From Betaproteobacteria bacterium (GTDB lineage: Bacteria; Pseudomonadota; Gammaproteobacteria; Burkholderiales; Eutrophovitaceae), in assembly GCA_009886305.1 (NCBI GenBank), contig QXZO01000080.1:4484-10017 (forward strand): a stretch of DNA of 5,534 bases, in the 5' to 3' direction. The position numbers and the translations under genes are program-made. The notes under the pieces were generated by a model. The model made no database searches, had not been told where the DNA came from, and saw only the letters and a list, made by a program, of their open reading frames with translations. Of the stretch, positions 1 to 5,534 are shown in pieces (within the stretch, counting starts at the first letter, position 1; the number at the start of each line of letters is the position of its first letter).

Positions 1-72
1 GAGTTTGCTGACCTAAGATCCGCAAACGGTTTTTCGGTTAGTTCATCAGCCAATGGGAAGGGCAGCCTTTAG
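1..72 (+). CDS. ftsQ: Cell division protein FtsQ, C-terminal end (partial)
   Basis: An open frame enters at base 1 and ends at the TAG at 70-72, giving 23 codons. The translation begins EFADLRSANGFSV and finishes in a Ser/Gly-rich tail (SSSANGKGSL). The DLRxxNGF pattern matches the end of the periplasmic beta domain of proteobacterial FtsQ (E. coli has DLRYDSGAAV at this place), and ftsQ is the normal gene before ftsA. FtsQ is a bitopic inner-membrane protein that recruits FtsB and FtsL to the divisome; its last beta strand contacts FtsB. The aromatic residue usual after DLR is Ser here. The stop is two bases from the ftsA start, so the two genes are almost certainly co-transcribed and probably translationally coupled. 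The identity rests on a short motif plus gene order; the rest of the gene lies upstream of the window. Confidence 0.8.
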   Translation, partial: EFADLRSANGFSVSSSANGKGSL

Positions 73-74
73 AA

Positions 75-1343
75 ATGAAAAATATTGATTGGTCTCAAAA
101 TTCTACCAAAGGTAAATCTCAGTATGCCGACGTCATTGTTGCGCTGGATATTGGCACGTCTAAGATTGCTGCGGTTGTTGCGGAAGTTAAAGAAGACGGA
201 CAATACGAGGTCATTGGGCTCGGTAGTTCGACATCCCAAGGCATGAAAAAGGGTGTGGTCGTCAATATAGAGTCAACTGTTAACGCGATACAGAGAGCGT
301 TAGAGGAGGCAGAATTGATGGCCGATCGAAAAATTAAAGAGGTATGGACTGGAATTGCGGGTGGTCATATTAAAAGTTTTAACTCTCATGGAATGGTTGC
401 TGTTCAAGGCCATGAAGTGACTCAAGTCGATATAGATCGGGTTGTTGAGACTGCTCGTGCCATACCTATTCCCACAGATCAACAAATTCTTCATGTCTTG
501 AATCAAGAGTTTGCCATTGACGGGCAAGAGGATGTAAGAGAGCCGTTGGCCATGTCTGGGATGCGGTTGGAGGTTAAAGTACACATCGTAACGGGAGCGG
601 CATCTGCCGCTCAGAATATACTCAAATGCGTACGACGATGCGGTTTGGAAGTAGGTGAATTGATTTTGCAACCGCTTGCCTCTGCTATGGCAGTATTGTC
701 CGAAGATGAGAAGGATTTAGGTGTTTGTTTAATTGATATTGGAGGTGGGACGAGTGATATCGCGATTTATACGCAAGGCGCGATTAGGCACACCGCTGTC
801 ATTCCAATAGCGGGTGACCAAATAACGAGTGATATCGCCATGGCTTTTAGGACACCCACAAAGGAGGCCGAGGACATCAAACGACGTTATGGTTGCGCTC
901 TTCGAGGGCTTGCCGATTCGAATGAGACGATAGAGGTGCCTGGCGTCGGTGATCGTCCCTCAAAGAAGTTATCTCGTCAAATGCTGTCTGAGGTTATAGA
1001 GCCTCGTATTGAGGAGCTTTATGCTTTGGTGCTAGCGGAGATTAAAAGAAGTGGCTTTGAGGAATTGCTGTCCTCAGGAGTGGTAATCACTGGAGGAAGC
1101 AGTGCAATGGAGGGGATGGTTGAGCTTGGGGAAGAGGTTCTGCATACGCCTGTCCGTCTCGGGACACCTACGTACGTTGGACCTTTGTCTGAGGTTATCC
1201 GTAATCCCCGCTATTCAACTTCGGCGGGGTTATTAACCGCTGGAGTGTTACATCGCGAGAAACAAAAGGTAGATCAGATGAAAAATGGATCTGTGAAAAC
1301 AGTAGTTTCAAAAATGAAGCGATGGTTTGAAACAAATTTTTAA
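75..1343 (+). CDS. ftsA: Cell division protein FtsA (actin-like FtsZ membrane anchor)
   Basis: This 422-residue protein is close to the E. coli length (420). FtsA is an actin-fold ATPase on the cytoplasmic face of the inner membrane that tethers FtsZ and recruits later division proteins. Visible motifs are the phosphate-1 loop DIGTSK (25-30), phosphate-2 DIGGGTSD (221-228) and the adenosine motif ITGGSSAMEGM (about 338-348). Between the first two lies the FtsA-specific 1C subdomain (about 85-175), which replaces actin subdomain 1B. A variable linker (about 392-412) precedes the amphipathic membrane-targeting helix ending MKRWFETNF (414-422). The start is supported by its position two bases after the ftsQ stop and by being the only Met codon before the first motif. 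It leaves about 20 polar residues ahead of the first beta strand, slightly longer than in E. coli. The purine-rich GGAAGGG at 56-62 is a distant, weak SD, which fits coupling to ftsQ translation. All nucleotide-binding motifs look intact. Confidence 0.97.
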   Translation: MKNIDWSQNSTKGKSQYADVIVALDIGTSKIAAVVAEVKEDGQYEVIGLGSSTSQGMKKGVVVNIESTVNAIQRALEEAELMADRKIKEVWTGIAGGHIKSFNSHGMVAVQGHEVTQVDIDRVVETARAIPIPTDQQILHVLNQEFAIDGQEDVREPLAMSGMRLEVKVHIVTGAASAAQNILKCVRRCGLEVGELILQPLASAMAVLSEDEKDLGVCLIDIGGGTSDIAIYTQGAIRHTAVIPIAGDQITSDIAMAFRTPTKEAEDIKRRYGCALRGLADSNETIEVPGVGDRPSKKLSRQMLSEVIEPRIEELYALVLAEIKRSGFEELLSSGVVITGGSSAMEGMVELGEEVLHTPVRLGTPTYVGPLSEVIRNPRYSTSAGLLTAGVLHREKQKVDQMKNGSVKTVVSKMKRWFETNF

Positions 1344-1397
1344 GGATTAAGCTAGTTTGTAAATGAAGGAATTGATACACTCCCTACACGAAACGAT

Positions 1398-1403
1398 GGA
1401 GGA
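1398..1403 (+). promoter_or_regulatory. Shine-Dalgarno sequence of ftsZ
   Basis: GGAGGA lies nine bases before the ATG at 1413. It is the strongest ribosome binding site in the window and fixes the ftsZ start. It fits the high expression FtsZ needs relative to FtsA, whose own SD is weak. Confidence 0.8.
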
Positions 1404-1412
1404 CTTGCTGAA

Positions 1413-2564
1413 ATGTTCGAGATTCTAGATAGTCAGTCACAAGAAGCGATTATAAAGGTCATTGGCGTGGGTGGCTGCGGTGGGAACGCAGTCGATCACA
1501 TGATAAAAAAGGGCGTCGAAGGCGTGGAGTTTATTTGTGCAAATACAGATGCTCAGGCGCTGTCTAGAAACAAGTCCGAGCGAACTGTTCAATTGGGCGT
1601 TCAAATCACAAAGGGGTTAGGCGCAGGAGCGAACCCAGGTGTTGGTCGAGATGCAGCCTTGGAGGACAGGGAGTCTATTGCGGAGTTAATTGACGGGGCT
1701 GATATGGTATTCCTGACTGCTGGGATGGGTGGCGGAACAGGAACTGGAGCCGCACCGATATTTGCTGAGGTAGCAAAAGAGTTGGGGATATTAACGGTAG
1801 CGGTTGTTACTAAACCATTTGCGTTTGAGGGAAAGCGTCAAAATGTGGCTACCGAAGGTTTAGCCGAATTGACGAAACATGTGGACTCGTTAATTGTTAT
1901 TCCTAATGAGCGATTGATGGCGGTATTGGGTGATGACGTGTCGATGTTAGATGCTTTTGAGGCGGCAAATGATGTTCTGTATGGGGCGGTGTCGGGTATT
2001 GCTGAGGTGATAAAGTGTCCAGGTCTTGTAAATGTGGATTTTGCCGATGTCAGAACCGTTATGTCTGAAATGGGTATGGCTATGATGGGGTCGCATTTGG
2101 CCGCTGGTGATGACCGAGCGAAAAGAGCGGCTGAGGGGGCTGTCGCAAGTCCTCTTTTGGAGGGTGTCGATTTACATGGTGCTAGAGGGGTACTGGTCAA
2201 CATAACAGCTAGCCTTAGTTTGAAGATGAAAGAGGTTCACGAGGTCATGGCCACTATTCGCAAGTTCACCGCCGAGGACGCGACGATAATAGTTGGGACT
2301 GTCATAGATGAAGATCTAGAAAGCGATTTTCGGGTTACGATTGTTGCGACCGGAATTGGGGGTAGTGAGAGTGCAGTAAAAGCGGTGCCAATGTCATTAG
2401 TCAGAACGGGTACGGATGATGCTGTAGCAGAGGTCATGAGTGAAGATTCCCAGACTCCAGCTGTAGTGAGGCGTAGAGGTCGGCAGGCTGCGGTAAACGC
2501 GCTCAAGCAAACCGGCGTCGAGGACTTGGATATCCCTGCATTTTTGAGACGTCAGGCCGATTGA
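1413..2564 (+). CDS. ftsZ: Cell division protein FtsZ (tubulin-like GTPase)
   Basis: FtsZ polymerises with GTP into the cytoplasmic Z-ring that organises septum formation. The protein is 383 residues, the same length as E. coli FtsZ. Motifs in order are the T1 loop GVGGCGGNAV (18-27), ANTDAQAL (43-50), the tubulin signature GGGTGTGAAP (106-115), IPNERL (163-168) and the T7 synergy loop NVDFADV (207-213), whose Asp residues complete the GTPase site of the neighbouring subunit. The C-terminal polymerisation subdomain runs to about residue 317. A linker of about 50 residues (318-370) then leads to the conserved C-terminal peptide DLDIPAFLRR (371-380), which binds FtsA and ZipA-type partners, and a final QAD. 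The ATG is set by the GGAGGA nine bases upstream. It is co-directional with ftsA across 69 bases that hold no terminator. The T1 loop has Cys where many homologues have Ala or Gly; all catalytic residues are present. Confidence 0.98.
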   Translation: MFEILDSQSQEAIIKVIGVGGCGGNAVDHMIKKGVEGVEFICANTDAQALSRNKSERTVQLGVQITKGLGAGANPGVGRDAALEDRESIAELIDGADMVFLTAGMGGGTGTGAAPIFAEVAKELGILTVAVVTKPFAFEGKRQNVATEGLAELTKHVDSLIVIPNERLMAVLGDDVSMLDAFEAANDVLYGAVSGIAEVIKCPGLVNVDFADVRTVMSEMGMAMMGSHLAAGDDRAKRAAEGAVASPLLEGVDLHGARGVLVNITASLSLKMKEVHEVMATIRKFTAEDATIIVGTVIDEDLESDFRVTIVATGIGGSESAVKAVPMSLVRTGTDDAVAEVMSEDSQTPAVVRRRGRQAAVNALKQTGVEDLDIPAFLRRQAD

Positions 2565-2592
2565 ATGCCAAAATTGAATACTCGCATTTACC

Positions 2593-2652
2593 AGACTAAG
2601 AAATCTTCGTTTTTGTTACGATGATGGGAAAAACAAAAGGTTTTATTAGTCT
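2593..2652 (+). repeat. Imperfect inverted repeat in the ftsZ-lpxC spacer
   Basis: The 142-base spacer 2565-2706 contains AGACTAA (2593-2599), matched perfectly by TTAGTCT (2646-2652). Inside it, AAA (2601-2603) can pair with TTT (2642-2644), and TTTTGTT (2611-2617) pairs with AACAAAA (2632-2638) around a 14-base loop. Together these could form a long, interrupted, AU-rich hairpin in the RNA. No U-run follows the right arm, so it does not look like a standard intrinsic terminator. It could be an mRNA-processing or stability element, a weak attenuator, or chance in AT-rich DNA. I saw no convincing sigma-70 promoter in this spacer, although its AT richness just before lpxC (13 G/C in 66 bases at 2641-2706) would be compatible with one. 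Confidence 0.4.
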
Positions 2653-2706
2653 TATGTTCACTTATTAAACTATCTTAATTTGTATTCAGTACAAAACTTA
2701 TAAAGA

Positions 2707-3618
2707 ATGATTCGACAGCGTACTTTAAAAAACTTAGTCAAAGCTACGGGCATTGGACTTCATACTGGGAAATCTGTAGTGCTTACGCTTCGACCGGCGG
2801 CTCCGGATACAGGTATTGTTTTTAGACGATTGGACCTTAGTCCAGTTGGAGAGATTAAAGCTGACCCCTTTATGGTAGTTGATACGAGACTTTCATCCTG
2901 TCTAGAGTATCGAGGCGCTAAAGTGCAAACTGTGGAGCATTTAATGTCTGCATTGTGTGGGCTTGGCATCGACAACGTTTATGTTGATTTGACAGCCGCA
3001 GAAGTACCCATAATGGATGGATCGGCATCACCGTTCGTATTTCTAATTCAATCGGCCGGAATTGAAGAGCAATCCGCCCCTAAAAGATTTATTCGTATTA
3101 AAAACGATATCCGTGTTGATGACGGGGATAAGTGGGTTTCATTCTCGCCCTACAACGGTTTCAAAATTGATTTTAGTATTGACTTTCAGCATCCTGCCTT
3201 CGCTGACAAAAATAGATCAGTTTCTTTAGATTTTGGCACCATTTCTTATGTGAAAGAGGTGAGTCGGGCCCGAACATTTGGATTTACGCAGGATGTGGAA
3301 ATGCTTAGGTCACAGGGACTCGCGCTAGGCGGCAGTTTTGAAAATGCTATCGTGATGGATGAATATCGCATATTAAACGCGGATGGATTAAGGTATGACG
3401 ATGAGTTCGTAAAGCATAAAGCTCTGGATGCAATAGGGGATCTGTATTTACTTGGTAAGCCTTTGGTTGGAGCGTTCTCTGCTCACAAGTCCGGACATGA
3501 ATTGAATAACAAATTACTGCGTAAATTGGTCGAAAATGAGTCCGCTTGGGAGCAGGTCGAATTTCTTAAAAAAGATGATTTACCAGGATTCCTGCACTCA
3601 AATTTGCAGATAGCATAA
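2707..3618 (+). CDS. lpxC: UDP-3-O-acyl-N-acetylglucosamine deacetylase LpxC
   Basis: LpxC is the cytoplasmic zinc deacetylase that removes the acetyl group from UDP-3-O-acyl-GlcNAc, the committed step of lipid A synthesis. The 303 residues match the family length (about 305). The opening MIRQRTLKNLVKATGIGLHTG and LTLRPAA are classic LpxC and fix the start. The motif TVEHLMSAL supplies the general base Glu77 and zinc ligand His78. VKHKALDAIGDL supplies zinc ligands His237 and Asp241, and SAHKSGHELNN supplies the catalytic His264. All are one position lower than the E. coli numbering. The substrate-binding stretch ARTFGF is at 188-193, and the tandem LpxC domains are complete. There is no recognisable SD: the bases before the ATG are ACTTATAAAGA. 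The gene follows ftsZ on the same strand and ends six bases from the convergent dciA stop, so it is likely the last gene of the division cluster transcript. Confidence 0.98.
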   Translation: MIRQRTLKNLVKATGIGLHTGKSVVLTLRPAAPDTGIVFRRLDLSPVGEIKADPFMVVDTRLSSCLEYRGAKVQTVEHLMSALCGLGIDNVYVDLTAAEVPIMDGSASPFVFLIQSAGIEEQSAPKRFIRIKNDIRVDDGDKWVSFSPYNGFKIDFSIDFQHPAFADKNRSVSLDFGTISYVKEVSRARTFGFTQDVEMLRSQGLALGGSFENAIVMDEYRILNADGLRYDDEFVKHKALDAIGDLYLLGKPLVGAFSAHKSGHELNNKLLRKLVENESAWEQVEFLKKDDLPGFLHSNLQIA

Positions 3619-3619
3619 C

Positions 3620-3643
3620 CCAAGTCAAAACTTGGTGAGTTTT
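3620..3643 (+). terminator. Candidate weak terminator at the lpxC/dciA convergent junction
   Basis: CCAAGT (3620-3625), a CAAA loop (3626-3629) and ACTTGG (3630-3635) form a perfect 6-bp stem just after the lpxC stop. On the plus strand it is followed by TGAG and then TTTT (3640-3643), which is a poor fit to an intrinsic terminator because the U-run is short and displaced by four bases. On the minus strand the same stem lies across the dciA stop codon with no U-run after it. The placement between convergent genes supports a terminator; the stem length is marginal. Confidence 0.45.
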
Positions 3644-4020
3644 GCTTTCATTTGCTCTATAGATGTCAGTGAAATTTGAGTGTGGCGTACCCAATCTCTT
3701 TTTATGTTTGGTGCTGCTTTATCGGTTGGCGCAACTTTGATGTCAATCGCTTCGATCAGTTTGTGCGCTTCCATGCTCTGGATGGTGCGTAAGATCGTCG
3801 GAAATTTTTGACGTAGTTTAGCTCCAATTGTTTGACTGTCTGCATAAATAGTTAATTTTTTCGGTGTAGCTAGAACAATCGCTATTTTATTTTTCATGGT
3901 CTGAGGTAATATTTTTTTGATTTCCGCTTGAATGGCTCCTGCGGCATTGATGTTCGTCCGAAATTCATTTAAGTCTGGGTGACTTTTTAGTATCTCGTGA
4001 ATGTTAGCGTTTTTGAGCAT
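3625..4020 (-). CDS. dciA: DciA-like (DUF721) protein, probable helicase-loading factor
   Basis: This 131-residue protein has no signal peptide or membrane segment. The central part (about 43-98) fits the DUF721/DciA fold: a hydrophobic strand (KIAIVLAT), a second strand (KLTIYADS), then KLRQKFPTIL (68-77) and IEAIDIKVAP (89-98). This is the family's pattern of strand, Leu-Arg-Gln helix and final strand. A basic, Pro/Ala-containing tail (99-131) ends in a short possible helix (SIEQMKAKL). DciA proteins bind the replicative helicase DnaB and help load it in bacteria that lack DnaC. The location also fits, since proteobacteria such as Pseudomonas carry dciA between lpxC and secA. The gene is convergent with lpxC and divergent from secA. 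The start is the first Met of the frame, with no good SD before it (GCTACGGTT precedes the ATG). The family assignment is fairly firm; the helicase-loading role is inferred from the family. Confidence 0.75.
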   Translation of the reverse strand: MLKNANIHEILKSHPDLNEFRTNINAAGAIQAEIKKILPQTMKNKIAIVLATPKKLTIYADSQTIGAKLRQKFPTILRTIQSMEAHKLIEAIDIKVAPTDKAAPNIKRDWVRHTQISLTSIEQMKAKLTKF

Positions 4021-4121
4021 AACCGTAGCTGATGGTTGTTAATTTTATGTTGATACTTAAGGCTTTGTTCGAGCACATCAAGCAGTACGTTAAAATGACC
4101 TAAGCCCGCTTGTTTTACTTC

Positions 4122-4131
4122 ACCACGTGGT
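4122..4131. repeat. 10-bp perfect palindrome ACCACGTGGT upstream of secA
   Basis: ACCACGTGGT is perfectly self-complementary. It lies 43 bases before the secA ATG in the divergent spacer. It has the symmetry and position of a dimeric regulator's site, but no known regulator is implied and a single copy may be chance. As RNA it could not fold on itself without a loop, so a DNA-level role is the more likely of the two. Confidence 0.35.
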
Positions 4132-4161
4132 AGACTAACAGGTTTAAATGAACTAATCCGT

Positions 4162-4166
4162 TAAGG
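4162..4166 (+). promoter_or_regulatory. Shine-Dalgarno sequence of secA
   Basis: TAAGG matches the start of the TAAGGAGG consensus and sits eight bases before the ATG at 4175, which supports that start. An in-frame TTG at 4172 is possible but would be too close to the SD. Confidence 0.65.
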
Positions 4167-4174
4167 CTCCTTTG

Positions 4175-5534
4175 ATGATTTCTAAAGTGTTAAAAAAGTT
4201 ATTCGGCAGTCGTAACGATCGGCTGCTGAAGACCTACCAAAAGAACGTTCGGCTCATTAACCAATTCGAGAGCGATATGGATGGCCTCTCCGATGACGCC
4301 CTCAAGTCTAAAACCTCGGTATTCAAGCAGCGGCTCGAGGCAGGGGAGACGCTTGACGATATTTTGACCGAGGCATTCGCTGTTGTAAGAGAGGCCAGTA
4401 AGCGTGTTTTGCAGATGCGGCACTTTGACGCCCAACTCTTAGGAGGTATGGCACTTCACGAAGGAAAAATTTCTGAGATGCGTACGGGTGAGGGTAAAAC
4501 GTTAGTGGCAACGCTGCCCGCCTACCTAAATGCCTTAAGTGGTTCGTCAGTACATGTGATTACTGTTAATGATTATTTAGCAAACCGAGACGCTAAGTGG
4601 ATGGGTAAAGTTTTCGAGTTTCTCGGTATGACTGTTGGAGTTAACTTGTCGGGGCAGGACCACGAGCAAAAGCAATCTGCTTACGCAGCGGATATAACCT
4701 ACGGAACTAATAATGAGTTCGGCTTCGATTACCTCCGGGACAATATGGTTTTCCAAAAACCGGATAAAGTCCAGAGGGACCTTACATTCGCGATTGTTGA
4801 TGAGGTTGATTCCATATTGATTGATGAGGCACGTACGCCACTAATAATTTCAGGACAGGCAGATGACAATACCGATCTTTACAAAAAGATAAATTCAATT
4901 GCATCTAAACTTAAAAAATCAGAGGTCGAAGATGATGACGGCGACTTTACTGTCGACGAGAAATCCCAACAGGTTGTATTGACAGAAAGTGGTTACGAAA
5001 ATGCTGAACAATTTTTATTGACTGGCGGACTTCTGATCGGTGAGGGAAGTTTGTATGATCCGTCTAATATTTCTTTAATTCATCATGTCTACGCAGCACT
5101 TCGAGCTCATAATCTTTTTAATAAAGACCAACATTACGTAGTTCAAAATCAAGAAATAGTGATCGTTGATGAATTTACTGGTCGTCTAATGGCGGGGAGA
5201 AGGTGGTCGGATGGTTTGCATCAGGCAGTAGAAGCTAAAGAGGGTTTAGTTATTCAGAAGGAAAACCAGACGTTAGCGTCGATTACTTTCCAAAATTATT
5301 TTCGAATGTATGACAAATTGTCTGGAATGACGGGCACAGCTGATACCGAAGCGTTCGAGTTCCAGCAAATTTATGGTCTCGAGACAGTGATTATTCCCAC
5401 GCATCGGGACATGGTTCGTGACGACAAAATGGATCAGATATATAAAACGAGCAAGGAGCGATACCAAGCCGTACTGAACGATATAAAAGACTGTTATTCA
5501 CGCGGGCAACCGGTTCTCGTCGGTACAACCTCAA
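4175..5534 (+). CDS. secA: Preprotein translocase ATPase SecA, N-terminal half (partial)
   Basis: SecA is the peripheral membrane ATPase that drives unfolded preproteins through SecYEG. The frame is open from the ATG at 4175 to the window end, giving 453 codons plus one base, about half of a typical protein of roughly 900 residues. The opening MISKVLKKLFGSRNDRLLK is the usual SecA N-terminus. Motifs are at E. coli positions: Walker A MRTGEGKT (102-109), TVNDYLANRD (130-139), YGTNNEFGFDYLRDNM (176-191) and the Walker B/DEAD-type box VDEVDSILIDEARTPL (208-223). The preprotein cross-linking domain spans about 225-370 and includes VDEFTGRLMAGRRWSDGLHQAVEAKEG (331-357). ITFQNYFRMYDKLSGMTGTA (370-389) leads into the second nucleotide-binding fold, and the window stops at VLVGTTS. 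The GC-richer first 250 bases read as normal secA. The scaffold, wing and zinc-binding tail lie beyond the window. It is transcribed away from dciA, so it is probably expressed from its own promoter. Confidence 0.98.
   Translation, partial: MISKVLKKLFGSRNDRLLKTYQKNVRLINQFESDMDGLSDDALKSKTSVFKQRLEAGETLDDILTEAFAVVREASKRVLQMRHFDAQLLGGMALHEGKISEMRTGEGKTLVATLPAYLNALSGSSVHVITVNDYLANRDAKWMGKVFEFLGMTVGVNLSGQDHEQKQSAYAADITYGTNNEFGFDYLRDNMVFQKPDKVQRDLTFAIVDEVDSILIDEARTPLIISGQADDNTDLYKKINSIASKLKKSEVEDDDGDFTVDEKSQQVVLTESGYENAEQFLLTGGLLIGEGSLYDPSNISLIHHVYAALRAHNLFNKDQHYVVQNQEIVIVDEFTGRLMAGRRWSDGLHQAVEAKEGLVIQKENQTLASITFQNYFRMYDKLSGMTGTADTEAFEFQQIYGLETVIIPTHRDMVRDDKMDQIYKTSKERYQAVLNDIKDCYSRGQPVLVGTTS

Larger units (their letters stand above)
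4021..4174. other. Divergent dciA-secA spacer
   Basis: These 154 bases separate the starts of dciA (leftward) and secA (rightward) and must hold or adjoin a promoter for at least one of them. No consensus promoter stands out. The best secA candidate is TTGTTC (4066-4071) and TAAAAT (4091-4096), but the spacing of 19 is long and the -35 is poor. The spacer also holds a 23-codon open frame (4032-4103, plus strand), the palindrome ACCACGTGGT (4122-4131), and TTAAGGCT twice (4057-4064 and 4161-4168), the second copy overlapping the secA SD. No SecM-like gene (signal peptide plus arrest motif) is present. Confidence 0.6.

Noticed and set aside
300..671. 123-codon open frame on the minus strand inside ftsA
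   Set aside because: It lies wholly within a well-supported FtsA coding region. The translation shows no recognisable domain, so it is read as an antisense shadow.
1195..1204. DnaA-box-like TTATCCGTA in ftsA
   Set aside because: It differs from TTATNCACA at two of the key positions, stands alone, and is inside conserved coding sequence, so there is no sign of an origin.
1838..2203. 121-codon open frame on the minus strand inside ftsZ
   Set aside because: It overlaps the conserved FtsZ core. The Ser/Thr/Ala-rich composition is typical of the reverse complement of a coding frame, and it has no start context.
2237..2506. 89-codon minus-strand open frame inside the ftsZ 3' half
   Set aside because: It is antisense to the FtsZ C-terminal domain and linker. 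Its low-complexity Ser/Thr/Val composition points to a shadow frame.
2699..2704. TATAAA resembling a -10 box just before lpxC
   Set aside because: Transcription from it would begin at or after the lpxC ATG, and no -35 lies 16-18 bases upstream.
4057..4168. Direct repeat TTAAGGCT at 4057-4064 and 4161-4168
   Set aside because: Eight bases repeated 104 bases apart is weak evidence. The second copy is explained by the secA SD and the first lies in featureless spacer.
4199..4511. Two minus-strand open frames inside the secA 5' region
   Set aside because: SecA motifs at the expected positions account for this DNA fully, and the antisense translations show no family features.

Overview
The window is ordinary chromosomal core DNA from a Gram-negative bacterium. 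It covers the distal end of the dcw (division and cell wall) cluster and runs into secA. The order is ftsQ (3' end only), ftsA, ftsZ, lpxC, a convergent dciA-type gene, then divergent secA (5' part only). A proteobacterium is indicated by lpxC directly after ftsZ, by a DUF721/DciA-like gene between lpxC and secA, and by an FtsZ of the usual proteobacterial length ending in the DIPAFLRRQAD peptide. The wording of FtsZ (for example GVGGCGGNAVDHM, ANTDAQALSRNK and the LRRQAD tail) most resembles betaproteobacteria. That placement is from memory of family sequences and was not searched. No plasmid, phage, IS element, CRISPR array, rRNA or tRNA was seen.

Layout. Bases 1-72 are the last 23 codons of ftsQ. 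ftsA (75-1343) follows after two bases. A 69-base spacer carrying a strong Shine-Dalgarno (SD) sequence leads to ftsZ (1413-2564). A 142-base AT-rich spacer (2565-2706), with an imperfect inverted repeat but no convincing promoter or SD, precedes lpxC (2707-3618). The lpxC stop lies six bases from the stop of the convergent dciA-like gene (3625-4020, minus strand), and a short perfect hairpin sits on this junction. A 154-base divergent spacer (4021-4174) separates dciA from secA. It contains a 10-bp perfect palindrome and a very short open frame of doubtful reality. secA begins at 4175 and runs off the end of the window after 453 codons.

How the genes fit together. FtsZ forms the cytokinetic ring. 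FtsA anchors it to the inner membrane through a C-terminal amphipathic helix, and FtsQ links the ring to the later divisome through FtsB/FtsL. LpxC commits UDP-acyl-GlcNAc to lipid A synthesis. The DciA-like protein probably helps load the replicative helicase. SecA is the motor of preprotein export. All full-length proteins have family-typical lengths and intact key residues, with no frameshifts or truncations other than at the window edges. I did not find a previously undescribed system. The leads are small regulatory features in the spacers, all of modest interest.
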